48,457 nucleotides of DNA from JBFMAI01 sp040755725. Its GTDB lineage: Bacteria; Planctomycetota; Phycisphaerae; UBA1845; Fen-1342. Made by a program: the position numbers and the translations under genes. Shown here piece after piece: positions 18,466 through 26,817 of the stretch. Numbering within the stretch: position 1 is the first letter of the stretch; each line of letters starts with the position of its first letter. Location of the stretch: assembly GCA_040755725.1 (NCBI GenBank), contig JBFMAI010000006.1, forward strand, positions 1 through 48,457, written 5' to 3'. The notes under the pieces were generated by a model. It saw only the letters and a list, made by a program, of their open reading frames with translations, was not told where the DNA came from and did no database searches.

Positions 18466-19161
18466 ATGAGATGTGTGTTATTCCTGGCGGCCGGGATGGT
18501 CCTGGCCACCGCGGCATCGGGCCAATGGATCGAGAACTTCGACTCGTATCCGAACGGCACCGTGCTTCAGAATGTCGGCGGCTGGTTCGGCTGGGACAAT
18601 GTGCCCGCCGCCGCCGGAACGGTGACCAACGAGCGGGCGCGCAGTTCGCCGAACTCCATGAAGATCTGGGGAGACGACGACGCGGTGCATCCGTTCACCG
18701 GGTACACCTCGGGTCAGTGGGTCTTCACCGCCTGGCAGTACATCCCGTCCGGCCTGGACCAGATGACGTATTTCATCATCAACAACACGTACAACCACGG
18801 CGGGCCGTACGAGTGGGCGATTGAGACGCACATGAACCCGTCCACCGGGTTCGTGAACGAGCAGCTTCGTGATCCCAATGGGCTCAACAAGCAACCGATC
18901 GTTTACAACCAGTGGGTCGAGATCAAGACGGTCATCGACCTGACCGCCAACCAGATGCAGCACTACTACAACGGAGCCCTGCTGGCCAGCGGCATCTGGA
19001 ACGTCCGCGGCGGCCCCGTGGCCATCGCGGCGCTGGACCTGTTCGCCGGGGCACCGACCGGGCACAACACCCCGGTCTTCTGGGACGACATTAGTCTGGT
19101 TCCCGAGCCGACGGCGGGCTTGTTGCTGTTGGCAGGACTGGGGCTGCTGCGTCGGCGCTAG
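18466..19161 (+). CDS. PEP-CTERM sorted exoprotein, paralogue 2
   Basis: 231 residues. GGAGG lies 6 nt before the ATG at 18466; the longer frame upstream is promoter and leader. Signal peptide MRCVLFLAAGMVLATAASGQ. The mature part parallels the upstream gene: WIENFDSYPNG, GGWFGWDN, NERARSSPNS, AWQYIPSG, NQWVEIKTVIDL and YYNGALL. It ends VPEP, a hydrophobic AGLLLLAGLGLL segment, then RRR, a PEP-CTERM sorting signal. The two genes are a tandem duplication that has diverged. Each has its own promoter, leader and terminator, so they can be expressed separately. Confidence 0.9.
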   Translation: MRCVLFLAAGMVLATAASGQWIENFDSYPNGTVLQNVGGWFGWDNVPAAAGTVTNERARSSPNSMKIWGDDDAVHPFTGYTSGQWVFTAWQYIPSGLDQMTYFIINNTYNHGGPYEWAIETHMNPSTGFVNEQLRDPNGLNKQPIVYNQWVEIKTVIDLTANQMQHYYNGALLASGIWNVRGGPVAIAALDLFAGAPTGHNTPVFWDDISLVPEPTAGLLLLAGLGLLRRR

Positions 19162-19196
19162 ACCGGGGCAACGGTTCCTGGAACCTGAGAATGAGA

Positions 19197-19241
19197 ACCG
19201 GGCCGCGGTCGGTTTTGGCCGGCCGCGGCCCGGTGCTTATT
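19197..19241 (+). terminator. Intrinsic terminator after PEP-CTERM gene 2
   Basis: A perfect 12-bp stem (19197-19208 with 19223-19234) has a 14-nt loop and is followed by GCTTATT. The T-tract is weak. Confidence 0.65.
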
Positions 19242-19406
19242 GACCCTCCGAGGCCCCCATCGGACTCCGCGGCTTCCCCCACCACAGGATGTGCTCGCCC
19301 GCGGGGTCCGGCTTGCCGGCTGGCGGGCACGCCGGCGAGGGGTTGCGGGCGGGGCGGTGACCATTTATACTTCAGGGCTCGACGTTGTACCGTGGAGCTT
19401 GGTCCG

Positions 19407-19715
19407 ATGGAACTTACGCCTGGGCAGACGGTAGCGATTGAACTCGTGGCGACGCCGCGCAATGAGGCGGCCCGCAAGACCCTGATCCGGCTGTGGCACA
19501 ATGATCCGGCAATCAGCCGGGACCAGCGGCAGCGGAAGCGCAAGCGCCCGTCGTGGCGGACCTGGCGTCGCGGCGGTCGCCAGTGGCACCATCAAATGCG
19601 CTCCAAGGCCCCCGTCGAGCTGACCCCCGGTCGGCGGTTGACCCTCGTGGCCTCCGTGGACATCATCCGCGACCTGACCAGCGTGAAACGCTGGATCCGG
19701 GTCGTGTCGAGCTGA
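19407..19715 (+). CDS. Small basic conserved planctomycete protein
   Basis: 102 residues from ATG 19407, with GGAG 9 nt upstream. It starts MELTPGQTVAIELVATPRNE, has a very basic centre (RQRKRKRPSWRTWRRGGRQW), then SKAPVELTPGRRLTLVAS and ends in TSVKRWIRVVSS. The two LTPG strands flank the basic part. I recall a family of about 100 residues with this layout (AARKTL ... RRGGR.W ... D..RDL.SV) in many planctomycetes, without assigned function. The charge suggests nucleic-acid binding (inference). The frame upstream of 19407 is not coding-like. Confidence 0.7.
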   Translation: MELTPGQTVAIELVATPRNEAARKTLIRLWHNDPAISRDQRQRKRKRPSWRTWRRGGRQWHHQMRSKAPVELTPGRRLTLVASVDIIRDLTSVKRWIRVVSS

Positions 19716-19793
19716 GTTGCAGCAAGGGCCGCCTGTCGGTCGGCTCCCGCGAGGATTCCTGACCGACGCGAAGAGCACCCACCAGAACCCCGC

Positions 19794-19839
19794 ACGCCAG
19801 TGCGGGGAGGAGTGTCCCGCCGCTCGCGTTGTGGGTTCT
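19794..19839. repeat. AGAACCC-type cloverleaf repeat, copy 2
   Basis: Bounded by AGAACCC (19794-19800) and GGGTTCT (19833-19839). The first hairpin, CCCGCAC-GCCA-GTGCGGG, is identical to copy 1; the second is degenerate. As with copy 1, it lies between convergent genes (19715 and 19880). Confidence 0.75.
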
Positions 19840-19879
19840 GTGAGCGGCGGAAGCGGGGACGGACGACACCCCAGGGATA

Positions 19880-21187
19880 TCACCGTTTGGCTTCAGCCCC
19901 GGGCTCCGTTGCGGCCAGCCGTCCGCACTCCAGCGCCGCCGCGACGCGGTCCCAGGCGCGCACGGCGGCGATGTCCTGGTCCGTCATTGGCGGCACGGAC
20001 TGGGTGATTCGCCGTTCGGTATCGGCCGCGTAGGCCGCGGCCAGAAGCTCGCGGGAGGGGGAGAACCAACGCTGTAGCCACCCAACGTCCACCTCGTCGG
20101 CCAGAAGCTCGTCATACAGGCCGCGCATCCGCCGGTGTGCGCCGCGGTAGCGCTGGAGAATGAACAGAACCACATCCTCGTGCTTGATGGGCGCTTCATC
20201 CAGCTTCGACGAAGCCTCGTGGATGTCGAAGTATCGATCCAGCACGGCCGGCGGCAGGTCCACACCGGCCAGGGCCGCCTCCAGCAGGCGCTTGCGGAAG
20301 CACTTCCAGCAGTTCTCGCACGGGGAGGCGAAGGTGCCCCGCGTGCAGGACTGCGCGACGTGGTGATACGGACTTTCCAGCACCAATCGCGTGGTGACCA
20401 CCTCGCTCAGGCCGGCCGTGACCAGGTGCCACGGCAGCCCCACTGCCGCAAACAGCGTCGCATACACGCGCCAGTGCCGAGATTGCGTGTACTCGCGAAA
20501 CCGGTATCCCTTGTCGAGGTAGGCCGACTCCAGAATCAGCCCGTATCCCGTCGCGTCCAGGTTCAACCAATCCGCCAGCAGCAGGATGGGGGTCGCCGTG
20601 ACGGCGTCGTTGGCGTAGCCGATCGGCTCGCGTGTGAACTCCACGTTCGTGCCGACCGTCCACACCTCCCGGCCGGCCTGCCGCAGAATGCCGCAGGCCC
20701 GGAGGGCGGCGTCCTTGTAATAGAGGCTGTACGGCAGCCGCGGCGAGCTGCCGACCCGTTCGAGGAAGACCGGAACCGTCTCAGGCGGCATCAACCGCAA
20801 GGCCGCCGTCGAGTCCCCCCCGGCGCTGTAGGCCAGCGCCGGCCGGGCGCCCGCTCTGGGCTGGCGCGGCGTCAACGACGCCCGCGTCGGTCGCACTTGA
20901 AAGGGGTAGGCGGCGGCGATCCGATCCGAGAAGGCCCGGCTGACCGGCCAGGACAGCCGCAGGACCCGGCGCGTGGCTTCGCCGGCGATGGCCACCGCGA
21001 CGGCGGCCAGCAGGTCGGGATGCATCTTGTCGGCCCGCCAGCCCGGGGGGAGCTCGTAGATGACGTCCTCGGGCACGAAGCGGGCCACCACGCGTCCGTT
21101 GTGGGCACGGCGGATCGGCTTGTCCCGCGGTTCTAGCTCGAAGTGGTAGATGACGCGTTGGCCGTCGATGTCCAGCTTCACACGCAT
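19880..21187 (-). CDS. PP-loop ATPase-like protein, DUF6395-like
   Basis: 435 residues. The centre has a PP-loop motif, ALAYSAGGDSTAAL (about residue 117), as in N-type ATP pyrophosphatases (the QueC, TilS and asparagine synthetase fold). A Cys cluster, CENCWKCFRKR, lies near residue 295. The N-terminus (MRVKLDIDGQRVIYHFELEP) is a separate beta-rich domain. This layout resembles DUF6395, found in surface-polysaccharide loci, but the assignment is from memory. The gene starts 12 nt after the fusion glycosyltransferase stop, so the two are co-transcribed and probably act on the same glycan (inference). It likely activates a substrate by adenylation. Confidence 0.75.
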   Translation of the reverse strand: MRVKLDIDGQRVIYHFELEPRDKPIRRAHNGRVVARFVPEDVIYELPPGWRADKMHPDLLAAVAVAIAGEATRRVLRLSWPVSRAFSDRIAAAYPFQVRPTRASLTPRQPRAGARPALAYSAGGDSTAALRLMPPETVPVFLERVGSSPRLPYSLYYKDAALRACGILRQAGREVWTVGTNVEFTREPIGYANDAVTATPILLLADWLNLDATGYGLILESAYLDKGYRFREYTQSRHWRVYATLFAAVGLPWHLVTAGLSEVVTTRLVLESPYHHVAQSCTRGTFASPCENCWKCFRKRLLEAALAGVDLPPAVLDRYFDIHEASSKLDEAPIKHEDVVLFILQRYRGAHRRMRGLYDELLADEVDVGWLQRWFSPSRELLAAAYAADTERRITQSVPPMTDQDIAAVRAWDRVAAALECGRLAATEPGAEAKR

Positions 21188-21199
21188 GCTGGAACCTCG

Positions 21200-23845
21200 C
21201 TACGCGGATTCCACGCCGGCTACCGGTGTCGCGACGGCCTGCTCGACGACAGCCGGCGTCTGAGCTGCGGCCAACAGCATCTCGGCCGCGGTCTGCGCCC
21301 CGTTGTTCGGAATCAGCTCGCGGGCCTTTTCGCGCATCGTCGCGGCGGTTTCCTCGCAGAGGGCCAGGGTCAGGGACTCCTCCAAGGTCTCCGGCCGCAA
21401 GACGGCGATGGCGGCCAGCGCCCGGTGGGCCGCCAGTGCCCGCCCGACCTGGTCGTCCGTGCGGGTGTCCTGGTTGGGGATCAGCACCGACGGCAGGCCG
21501 AAGTAGAGTTGCTCGTGAAAGCTGTTGTAGCCCACCGCGCTGACCGCCAGGTCGAACCCGTTGAAGAACAACGAATTGGGATAGTGCCGCAAGACGTGGA
21601 CTTTGGCCTGCGTTTCGCACGCCCGGGCCGCGATCGGGGACTCGGCTAGCACCACCGCCACATCCTCGCGGCGGCCTAGGACATCCAGCACGCGCTGCGT
21701 CCACGACTGCGTGTCGTTGATGTTCCCGGCCCCGAGCTGCACGTACACGAGCTTCTTGTCGGGCGGCACGGCCCAGGCGGCGCGGACCTCGTCGCGCGGC
21801 AGCAGCTCGTCGCGCTCCAGGTAGACGATCGGTTCCACCATCCTCCCGCGCAGCGGGGCCAACTCGGGCGGCACGAGGGCCGCCGGATCGCCGATGGCCC
21901 CCGCCTCTCCGGGGTAGATCAACTCGTCGAAGACCTTGAGCTTGTCGATGACCTCCGCCAGCCGGTCGTGCTTGTGGCGCAGCCGCAGGATCATCGTGGT
22001 CCGGCTGAAGCCGCATTCGTCGATGGCGTCCAGCAGGCCGCGATAGGGAAAAACGCCGTCGTAGACCAGCGCCGCCGGAGCGTGCGTGTCCACGATGAGC
22101 CGCATCTGGTCGCACAGCATCGTGTTCCAGGCGCTAGTGTCGAGCTGACCGTCGTAGGCGCTGTGCGGCGGAACGTGATAGGTGACGAAGCCCTCCCGCG
22201 TGATGGCCTGGAGCGCCTGGCTGGAGGTCAGAAAATACACCGGCAAGGTCGGGTCGCGGCGTCGCACCCGCCGGGCGATGGCCAATGAGCGGGTCACATG
22301 CCCGAGCCCGGCGCCGTTGACGCAGAAGAATAACAGGCCACGCCGGTTGGCGGGCAGCGGACGTCGCGCGCGCTTCGGCCGGGCGGGCTTCGGGAGCTGC
22401 TCCTCCCCGTCCGGGGCCGGCCCCAGTACCTCGGCCACCGCCGGTCCTGCAAGCGTCCGGGCCTGCACGACGGAGGGCGGCATCGGGGGGGGCAGCGCGG
22501 GCGCGGACGTTGGCGCGCGTGCCGGTGTGGATGTCAGGCGCGCACTGCGGCGCGACAGCCCTTCGAAGAACAGCTTCACGATGCGCGCGGGCAGCAGGAC
22601 CGTGTCTTTTCCGGGGCGCAACGCCGACACAAACGCGTCGCCCAAGCGGTACCGCACCTCCTGTCGGCGCAGGGCCACTTCGGCCTTCAGGTACTCCACC
22701 TGCTGTTCGAGGGACTGGGCGCGCCGCTCCAGTCGGGCGCGGGCCGCCGTCGCCAGCCGCACCTCGCGGAGCTGGCGGCCCTGAAGCTGTCGGGCCTGCT
22801 GAAGCTCGCGCGTTGTCGCTTCCAGGGTTCGGCGCGCTTGTTCCAACTCGCGGCCCTGTTCCTCGGTCAGTCGCCGGCACTCGGTCCGCGCGGCTTCCAG
22901 CTCCGCCGCCAATCGCTCCCGCAGCATCCGGTCGTTGGCGGCCTCTTGCAGGGCAGACCAGGCGCGGTCTTGCTCCGCCGCCAAGGCCTGCCGCGCCACC
23001 CCCGCGTCCACGCGCGCTTGCTGGAGTTGCTGGCGCGTTTCCGCAAGCCGCCGCCGCGTCTGCTTCCACTCGTGCCGCGTCTGGTGTACCAGGGTCTGCA
23101 ACTGCCGGACCAACGTTTTGAGGTCCGCGACCTCCTGCGACGGCGGCACCGCTGCCGTGGGCGCGGTCTCCACGGAGTAACCGTAGGCCGCGGCCATCTC
23201 GCGCACCGCGGCCGGCACCGTCGCCCAGGTCACTTCCTCCGTGAGGATGACCTTCTCTTGGGTCTTGGTGTTCGTGTCCGTCGGAACGCTGGACAGACGC
23301 TCTTGGAGCTGCTCGTCGCTGAACCGGGCCGGATCGACGCCGATGAAATCGAGCAGCCGCCGCAACAGGCCGATGTCGAGGTCCTCGAGCCGGTAGCGGA
23401 GGATCTGGCCGGGTGGCCGGGTGGCCTCAATACGGCGGTTCCAGTGGTAGTAGAACCACGCCGCCCGCTCCAGGTGGCTCGTGTACTCCAACAACTGCGG
23501 GCAGTGTTTGAGGGCGAAGCGGGTGAACTTGCGACGGAGTCCTTCGCGGATCGGGTTGCCGGCGGCGTCCAGGTCGACGAACTGGATTTGCAGCAACGAC
23601 TTGATGACTGCCAGCGGGTGCCGGGTCTGGTGCAGGACACGTACATCAGCGGGCAACTGGCCGACGAAGGGGACCGCCAGCCAACTGCTCTCCCCCGTGC
23701 CGTCCGGGGCCGCCAGGAACCCCGGCACGTCGGTTTCGAGTCCGAAGCGACCTTCGTGCGGGCACTCCAGCCCCAGTCCGGAGAAGAGCTCCGCCGTATA
23801 TGCTGTGCCCGCGCGCGGTGTTGCCAACACCAGGAACTTGGCCAT
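21200..23845 (-). CDS. Sulfotransferase-like / coiled-coil / GT-B glycosyltransferase fusion
   Basis: A single 881-residue frame with three parts. Residues 1-230 resemble PAPS-dependent sulfotransferases: MAKFLVLATPRAGTAYTAEL is the 5'-phosphosulfate loop, and TRHPLAVIKSL (Arg75, Ser83) fits the 3'-phosphate site. Residues about 245-405 are a long coiled coil rich in Gln/Arg/Glu (QLQTLVHQTRHEWKQTRRRL onwards). Residues about 500-881 are a GT-B enzyme: LLFFCVNGAGLGHVTRSLAI at the acceptor end, then VQLGAGNINDTQSW and VSAVGYNSFHEQLYFGLPSV at the nucleotide-sugar end (MurG/GT28-like). ATG 23845 is chosen because GGAGG and GGAAGG precede it and the P-loop then lies at residue 9. It probably builds and sulfates a surface glycan (inference). 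Confidence 0.85.
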   Translation of the reverse strand: MAKFLVLATPRAGTAYTAELFSGLGLECPHEGRFGLETDVPGFLAAPDGTGESSWLAVPFVGQLPADVRVLHQTRHPLAVIKSLLQIQFVDLDAAGNPIREGLRRKFTRFALKHCPQLLEYTSHLERAAWFYYHWNRRIEATRPPGQILRYRLEDLDIGLLRRLLDFIGVDPARFSDEQLQERLSSVPTDTNTKTQEKVILTEEVTWATVPAAVREMAAAYGYSVETAPTAAVPPSQEVADLKTLVRQLQTLVHQTRHEWKQTRRRLAETRQQLQQARVDAGVARQALAAEQDRAWSALQEAANDRMLRERLAAELEAARTECRRLTEEQGRELEQARRTLEATTRELQQARQLQGRQLREVRLATAARARLERRAQSLEQQVEYLKAEVALRRQEVRYRLGDAFVSALRPGKDTVLLPARIVKLFFEGLSRRSARLTSTPARAPTSAPALPPPMPPSVVQARTLAGPAVAEVLGPAPDGEEQLPKPARPKRARRPLPANRRGLLFFCVNGAGLGHVTRSLAIARRVRRRDPTLPVYFLTSSQALQAITREGFVTYHVPPHSAYDGQLDTSAWNTMLCDQMRLIVDTHAPAALVYDGVFPYRGLLDAIDECGFSRTTMILRLRHKHDRLAEVIDKLKVFDELIYPGEAGAIGDPAALVPPELAPLRGRMVEPIVYLERDELLPRDEVRAAWAVPPDKKLVYVQLGAGNINDTQSWTQRVLDVLGRREDVAVVLAESPIAARACETQAKVHVLRHYPNSLFFNGFDLAVSAVGYNSFHEQLYFGLPSVLIPNQDTRTDDQVGRALAAHRALAAIAVLRPETLEESLTLALCEETAATMREKARELIPNNGAQTAAEMLLAAAQTPAVVEQAVATPVAGVESA

Positions 23846-23963
23846 TGCCTTCCGGCCTCCCGTCACGGTGCCCAGCGCCAATTCAAGGGCCCGCAGCCTC
23901 CTCCGGCAGGGCCCGCGCGTACCCGCCTCGTTAGCTTACCGAGTTTGTCGGCGACTGCCAGCC

Positions 23964-24028
23964 GGGAGGGCGAAGCTCCTGCTGAGCCGTAAGCGGGCGA
24001 AGCCGGGAGGGAGAAGCTCCCGCCGAAG
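23964..24028. repeat. GGGAGGGCGAAGCTCC-type dispersed repeat
   Basis: Two consecutive units, gggagggcgaagctcctg and gggagggagaagctcccg, with a gccgtaagcgggcgaagcc spacer. Related copies are at 37936-37983 and 43341-43394. It lies between same-strand genes. Confidence 0.7.
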
Positions 24029-24098
24029 AGAAACGGCTCGGCCGAAGCGTCGCCCGCGCCTTTCGAGCGGTGGTTCGCGGGATTCCCGGGATGGGCCG

Positions 24099-24416
24099 TC
24101 AATCGGCGGACGGTGGCGGGACATAACCGGGGACGTCCTTGGCGCGGCCGAAGAGAAAGGCCTCCAGGTGCTCCCGCAGGATGCCGTTGGATTCGTCCGA
24201 GGTGGGATCGAGCCGGAACTCGTTGATGACCATGCGCATATGGTCCTTCCACAGCGCCCACGCCTCCGCGGACACCTGCTCGTGGACGCGCTGGCGGAGG
24301 GCGGCCCCCCCCAACAAAAGGGCGACCCGCAGGGCTTGCGCCCCCTCCGGCGTCGATTCGTCCAGGCCGGGCAGCTCCCGGCCGAGCTTCGCACAGCGTA
24401 CGGTTCGTGCGGTCAT
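24099..24416 (-). CDS. YggX-like Fe(II)-trafficking / oxidative damage protection protein
   Basis: A 105-residue cytoplasmic protein close to the YggX length of about 90. It starts TARTVRCAKLGRELPGLD, followed by the conserved VHEQVSAEAWALWKDHMRMV block, then INEFRLD and the C-terminal LEAFLFGRAKDVPGYVPP. YggX protects Fe-S proteins in enteric bacteria. The Cys after ARTVR is the conserved Cys. Between the Cys motif and the helical core there is an insert of about 15 residues compared with E. coli YggX. Two ATGs are adjacent; the second (24416) has the better GGGAG spacing. A TATAGT lies 24 nt upstream. Confidence 0.8.
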   Translation of the reverse strand: MTARTVRCAKLGRELPGLDESTPEGAQALRVALLLGGAALRQRVHEQVSAEAWALWKDHMRMVINEFRLDPTSDESNGILREHLEAFLFGRAKDVPGYVPPPSAD

Positions 24417-24590
24417 CATCAGCTCCCGTAGTCCACGGCCTAACTATAGCACGGGCACGCCGGCCCGGCCGTCCGTCGTCCACGCGGGCCGTTCTGCTCG
24501 TTGACTGGTCGGCACGAGGGCCGCAGAATGCCCGCGCAGGGGCGGGGACAAACGTGAGCTTTGTCCAACCTGCCGCGGAGGACGCACCGG

Positions 24591-26582
24591 ATGGGCACGT
24601 CGAAGCTACTGTGGAAGCCGTCGCCGGAACAGGCCCGCAAGTCGCAGATGCACGCGTTCCTGACCCGCGTCGCGCAGCGGCACGGGATCGCGGCGGAATG
24701 GGAGGCCCTGCGGCGCTGGTCGATCGAACACCGGGACCGGTTCTGGGCGGGGCTCCTCGAATACGCGGGCGTGAAGCCGTCGGCCCCGGCCCGTACCACC
24801 ATGAGCGGCCAGGGGATGCTTGGCACGAAGTGGTTCGACGGTATGACGTTGAACTACGCCCGCCACATGCTCCGCTTCGACGACGACCAGGATGCCATCC
24901 TGTACACCGACGAACTGGGGCGCGAAGGTCGCCTGTCTCACCGTGAGCTGCGAGCCGAGGTCGCTCGCTGCGCCGCGGCGCTGAAAGCTGCCGGCGTCAG
25001 CAAGGGCGACCGCGTCGGCGCCTTCATGCCCAACGTCCCCGAGACCATCATCGCCATGCTCGCCGCCGCCAGCCTCGGGGCCATCTGGTCCTCCTGCTCG
25101 CCGGACTTCGGCGTCCAGGGCGTCCTCGACCGCCTCGGTCAGATCGAGCCGACGGTCCTGGTGACGTGCGACGGGTACAGCTACGGCGGCAAGCGGTTCG
25201 ACCGGCTGGGTAACGTCGGGGAGATGCTGAAGAAGCTGCCGTCGGTTCGCCGGGTCGTGGTGGTGCCGTATCTCGATGCGCAGCCGGACATCGGGCGCGT
25301 GCCGGGGGCGGTGTTGTGGCGGGAGTTTCTGGACGGGGGCAAAGCGCACCTTCACCCTGCCGGGGAGCCGGCGGGCTGGCCCGCGCCGCCGCTGACGTTC
25401 GAGGAAGTGCCGTTCGATCACCCGCTGTTCATCATGTACTCGTCGGGGACGACGGGGGTGCCGAAGTGCATCGTCCACGGCCATGGCGGGACGCTGCTTC
25501 AGCACATGAAGGAGCTGATGCTGCACTGCGACCTGCGGGCGGGCGAGCGAATCTTCTACTTCACGACCTGCGGGTGGATGATGTGGAACTGGCTGGTCAG
25601 CGGGCTGGGCGTCGGGGCCGCGCTGGTGCTGTTCGAGGGCAACCCCGGCCACCCAACGATGGACCGGCTGTGGCAGATGGCCGAAAAGACCAAACTGCAC
25701 GTCTTCGGCACCAGCGCGAAGTACATCGCCGCGTGCCAGAAGGCCGACCTGCACCCCGGCCGCGACCATGACCTGTCGCACCTGCGCTGCATCTGCTCGA
25801 CCGGGTCGCCGCTGTCGGCCGAGCTGTTCGAGTGGACTTACGACCATGTCAAGAAGGACATGATGCTGGCGTCGATCTGCGGCGGGACGGACATCATCTC
25901 GTGCTTCATCCTGGGCAATCCGCTGCTGCCGGTGTACGCGGGCGAGATACAGTGCCGCGGGCTGGGGATGGACGTGGAGGCGTGGGACGAGCAGTGCCGG
26001 CCGGTTTACGACCAGAAGGGCGAGTTGGTCTGCTGCGCGCCGTTCCCCTCGCAGCCGGTCTGCTTCTGGAACGACCCGGACCACGCTAAGTACCGGGCGG
26101 CGTACTTTGACCATTACCCGGGCCGCGAGGTCTGGCGGCACGGGGACTTCATCGAAATCAACGGCGACACCGGCGGCATCATCGTCTACGGCCGCAGCGA
26201 CGCGACGCTGAACCCGGGCGGCGTCCGCATCGGCACCGCCGAAATCTACCGCGTCGTCGAGGACATCCCCGAGATCGTCGATAGCCTCGTCGTCGGCCGC
26301 GACACGGCCGACCAGGACGTCGAGGTGTGCCTGTTCGTCGTCCTACGGCCGGGAGTGAAGCTGGACGAGGTGTTGGAGAAGAAGATTCGCGCGGCGATCG
26401 CCGAGAACTGCACCAAGCGGCACGTCCCGCGGCACATCCGGCAGGTGAGCGACATCCCCTACACGATCAGCGGCAAGAAGGTCGAGCTGGCCGTCCGCCA
26501 AATCCTGCACGGCGAGAATGTGCCCAACCGCGACGCCCTCAAGAACCCCGCCGCGCTCGATGAATACAAATCCATCTTGTAG
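24591..26582 (+). CDS. Acetoacetyl-CoA synthetase (AMP-forming)
   Basis: 663 residues, the normal length for acetoacetate-CoA ligases. It activates acetoacetate for entry into ketone-body, PHB or butanoate metabolism. Features: the N-terminal SKLLWKPSPEQARKSQMHAF, the adenylate loop MYSSGTTGVPKCIVHG, the AACS-specific TTCGWMMWNWLVSGL and SICGGTDIISCF, then NPGGVRIGTAEIYRVVE and VSDIPYTISGKKVELAVR with the catalytic lysine. ATG 24591 is chosen because GGAGG lies upstream and WKPS is the usual N-terminal motif. It is unrelated in position to acs at 2025, so the window carries two separate acyl-CoA synthetases. Confidence 0.95.
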   Translation: MGTSKLLWKPSPEQARKSQMHAFLTRVAQRHGIAAEWEALRRWSIEHRDRFWAGLLEYAGVKPSAPARTTMSGQGMLGTKWFDGMTLNYARHMLRFDDDQDAILYTDELGREGRLSHRELRAEVARCAAALKAAGVSKGDRVGAFMPNVPETIIAMLAAASLGAIWSSCSPDFGVQGVLDRLGQIEPTVLVTCDGYSYGGKRFDRLGNVGEMLKKLPSVRRVVVVPYLDAQPDIGRVPGAVLWREFLDGGKAHLHPAGEPAGWPAPPLTFEEVPFDHPLFIMYSSGTTGVPKCIVHGHGGTLLQHMKELMLHCDLRAGERIFYFTTCGWMMWNWLVSGLGVGAALVLFEGNPGHPTMDRLWQMAEKTKLHVFGTSAKYIAACQKADLHPGRDHDLSHLRCICSTGSPLSAELFEWTYDHVKKDMMLASICGGTDIISCFILGNPLLPVYAGEIQCRGLGMDVEAWDEQCRPVYDQKGELVCCAPFPSQPVCFWNDPDHAKYRAAYFDHYPGREVWRHGDFIEINGDTGGIIVYGRSDATLNPGGVRIGTAEIYRVVEDIPEIVDSLVVGRDTADQDVEVCLFVVLRPGVKLDEVLEKKIRAAIAENCTKRHVPRHIRQVSDIPYTISGKKVELAVRQILHGENVPNRDALKNPAALDEYKSIL

Positions 26583-26599
26583 ACGGCGCCCCCGAACTT

Positions 26600-26793
26600 C
26601 CCTCCCTCTCAGGGAGGGGTTGAGGGAGGGTGGGCGCGTCCGTCGGCCGGTGTGCGCATCGCTTGCCAGGGGAGGTGCGTCGCCGACCGCCAGAGCCGGG
26701 TGCCATGTCGCCCGGCTCCACACTGGCGTGCGGGGTTCGGATAGGCCCTGTCGGGCGGGGCGACGCCGGACTTAGGGTCCGGCGCTACAGAGC
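26600..26793. repeat. Cluster of three dispersed repeats between convergent genes
   Basis: ccctccctctcagggaggg with a second gagggaggg at 26600-26630; half of an AGAACCC-type element (ctggcgtgcggggttc, about 26721-26740); and a cgccggacttagggtccggcg hairpin followed by ctacag at about 26763-26789. The region ends two converging genes (AACS at 26582, ABC permease at 26818) and may help stop transcription on both sides. Confidence 0.65.
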
Positions 26794-26817
26794 TGTTGCC
26801 ACCGTCCGGCACACGAG

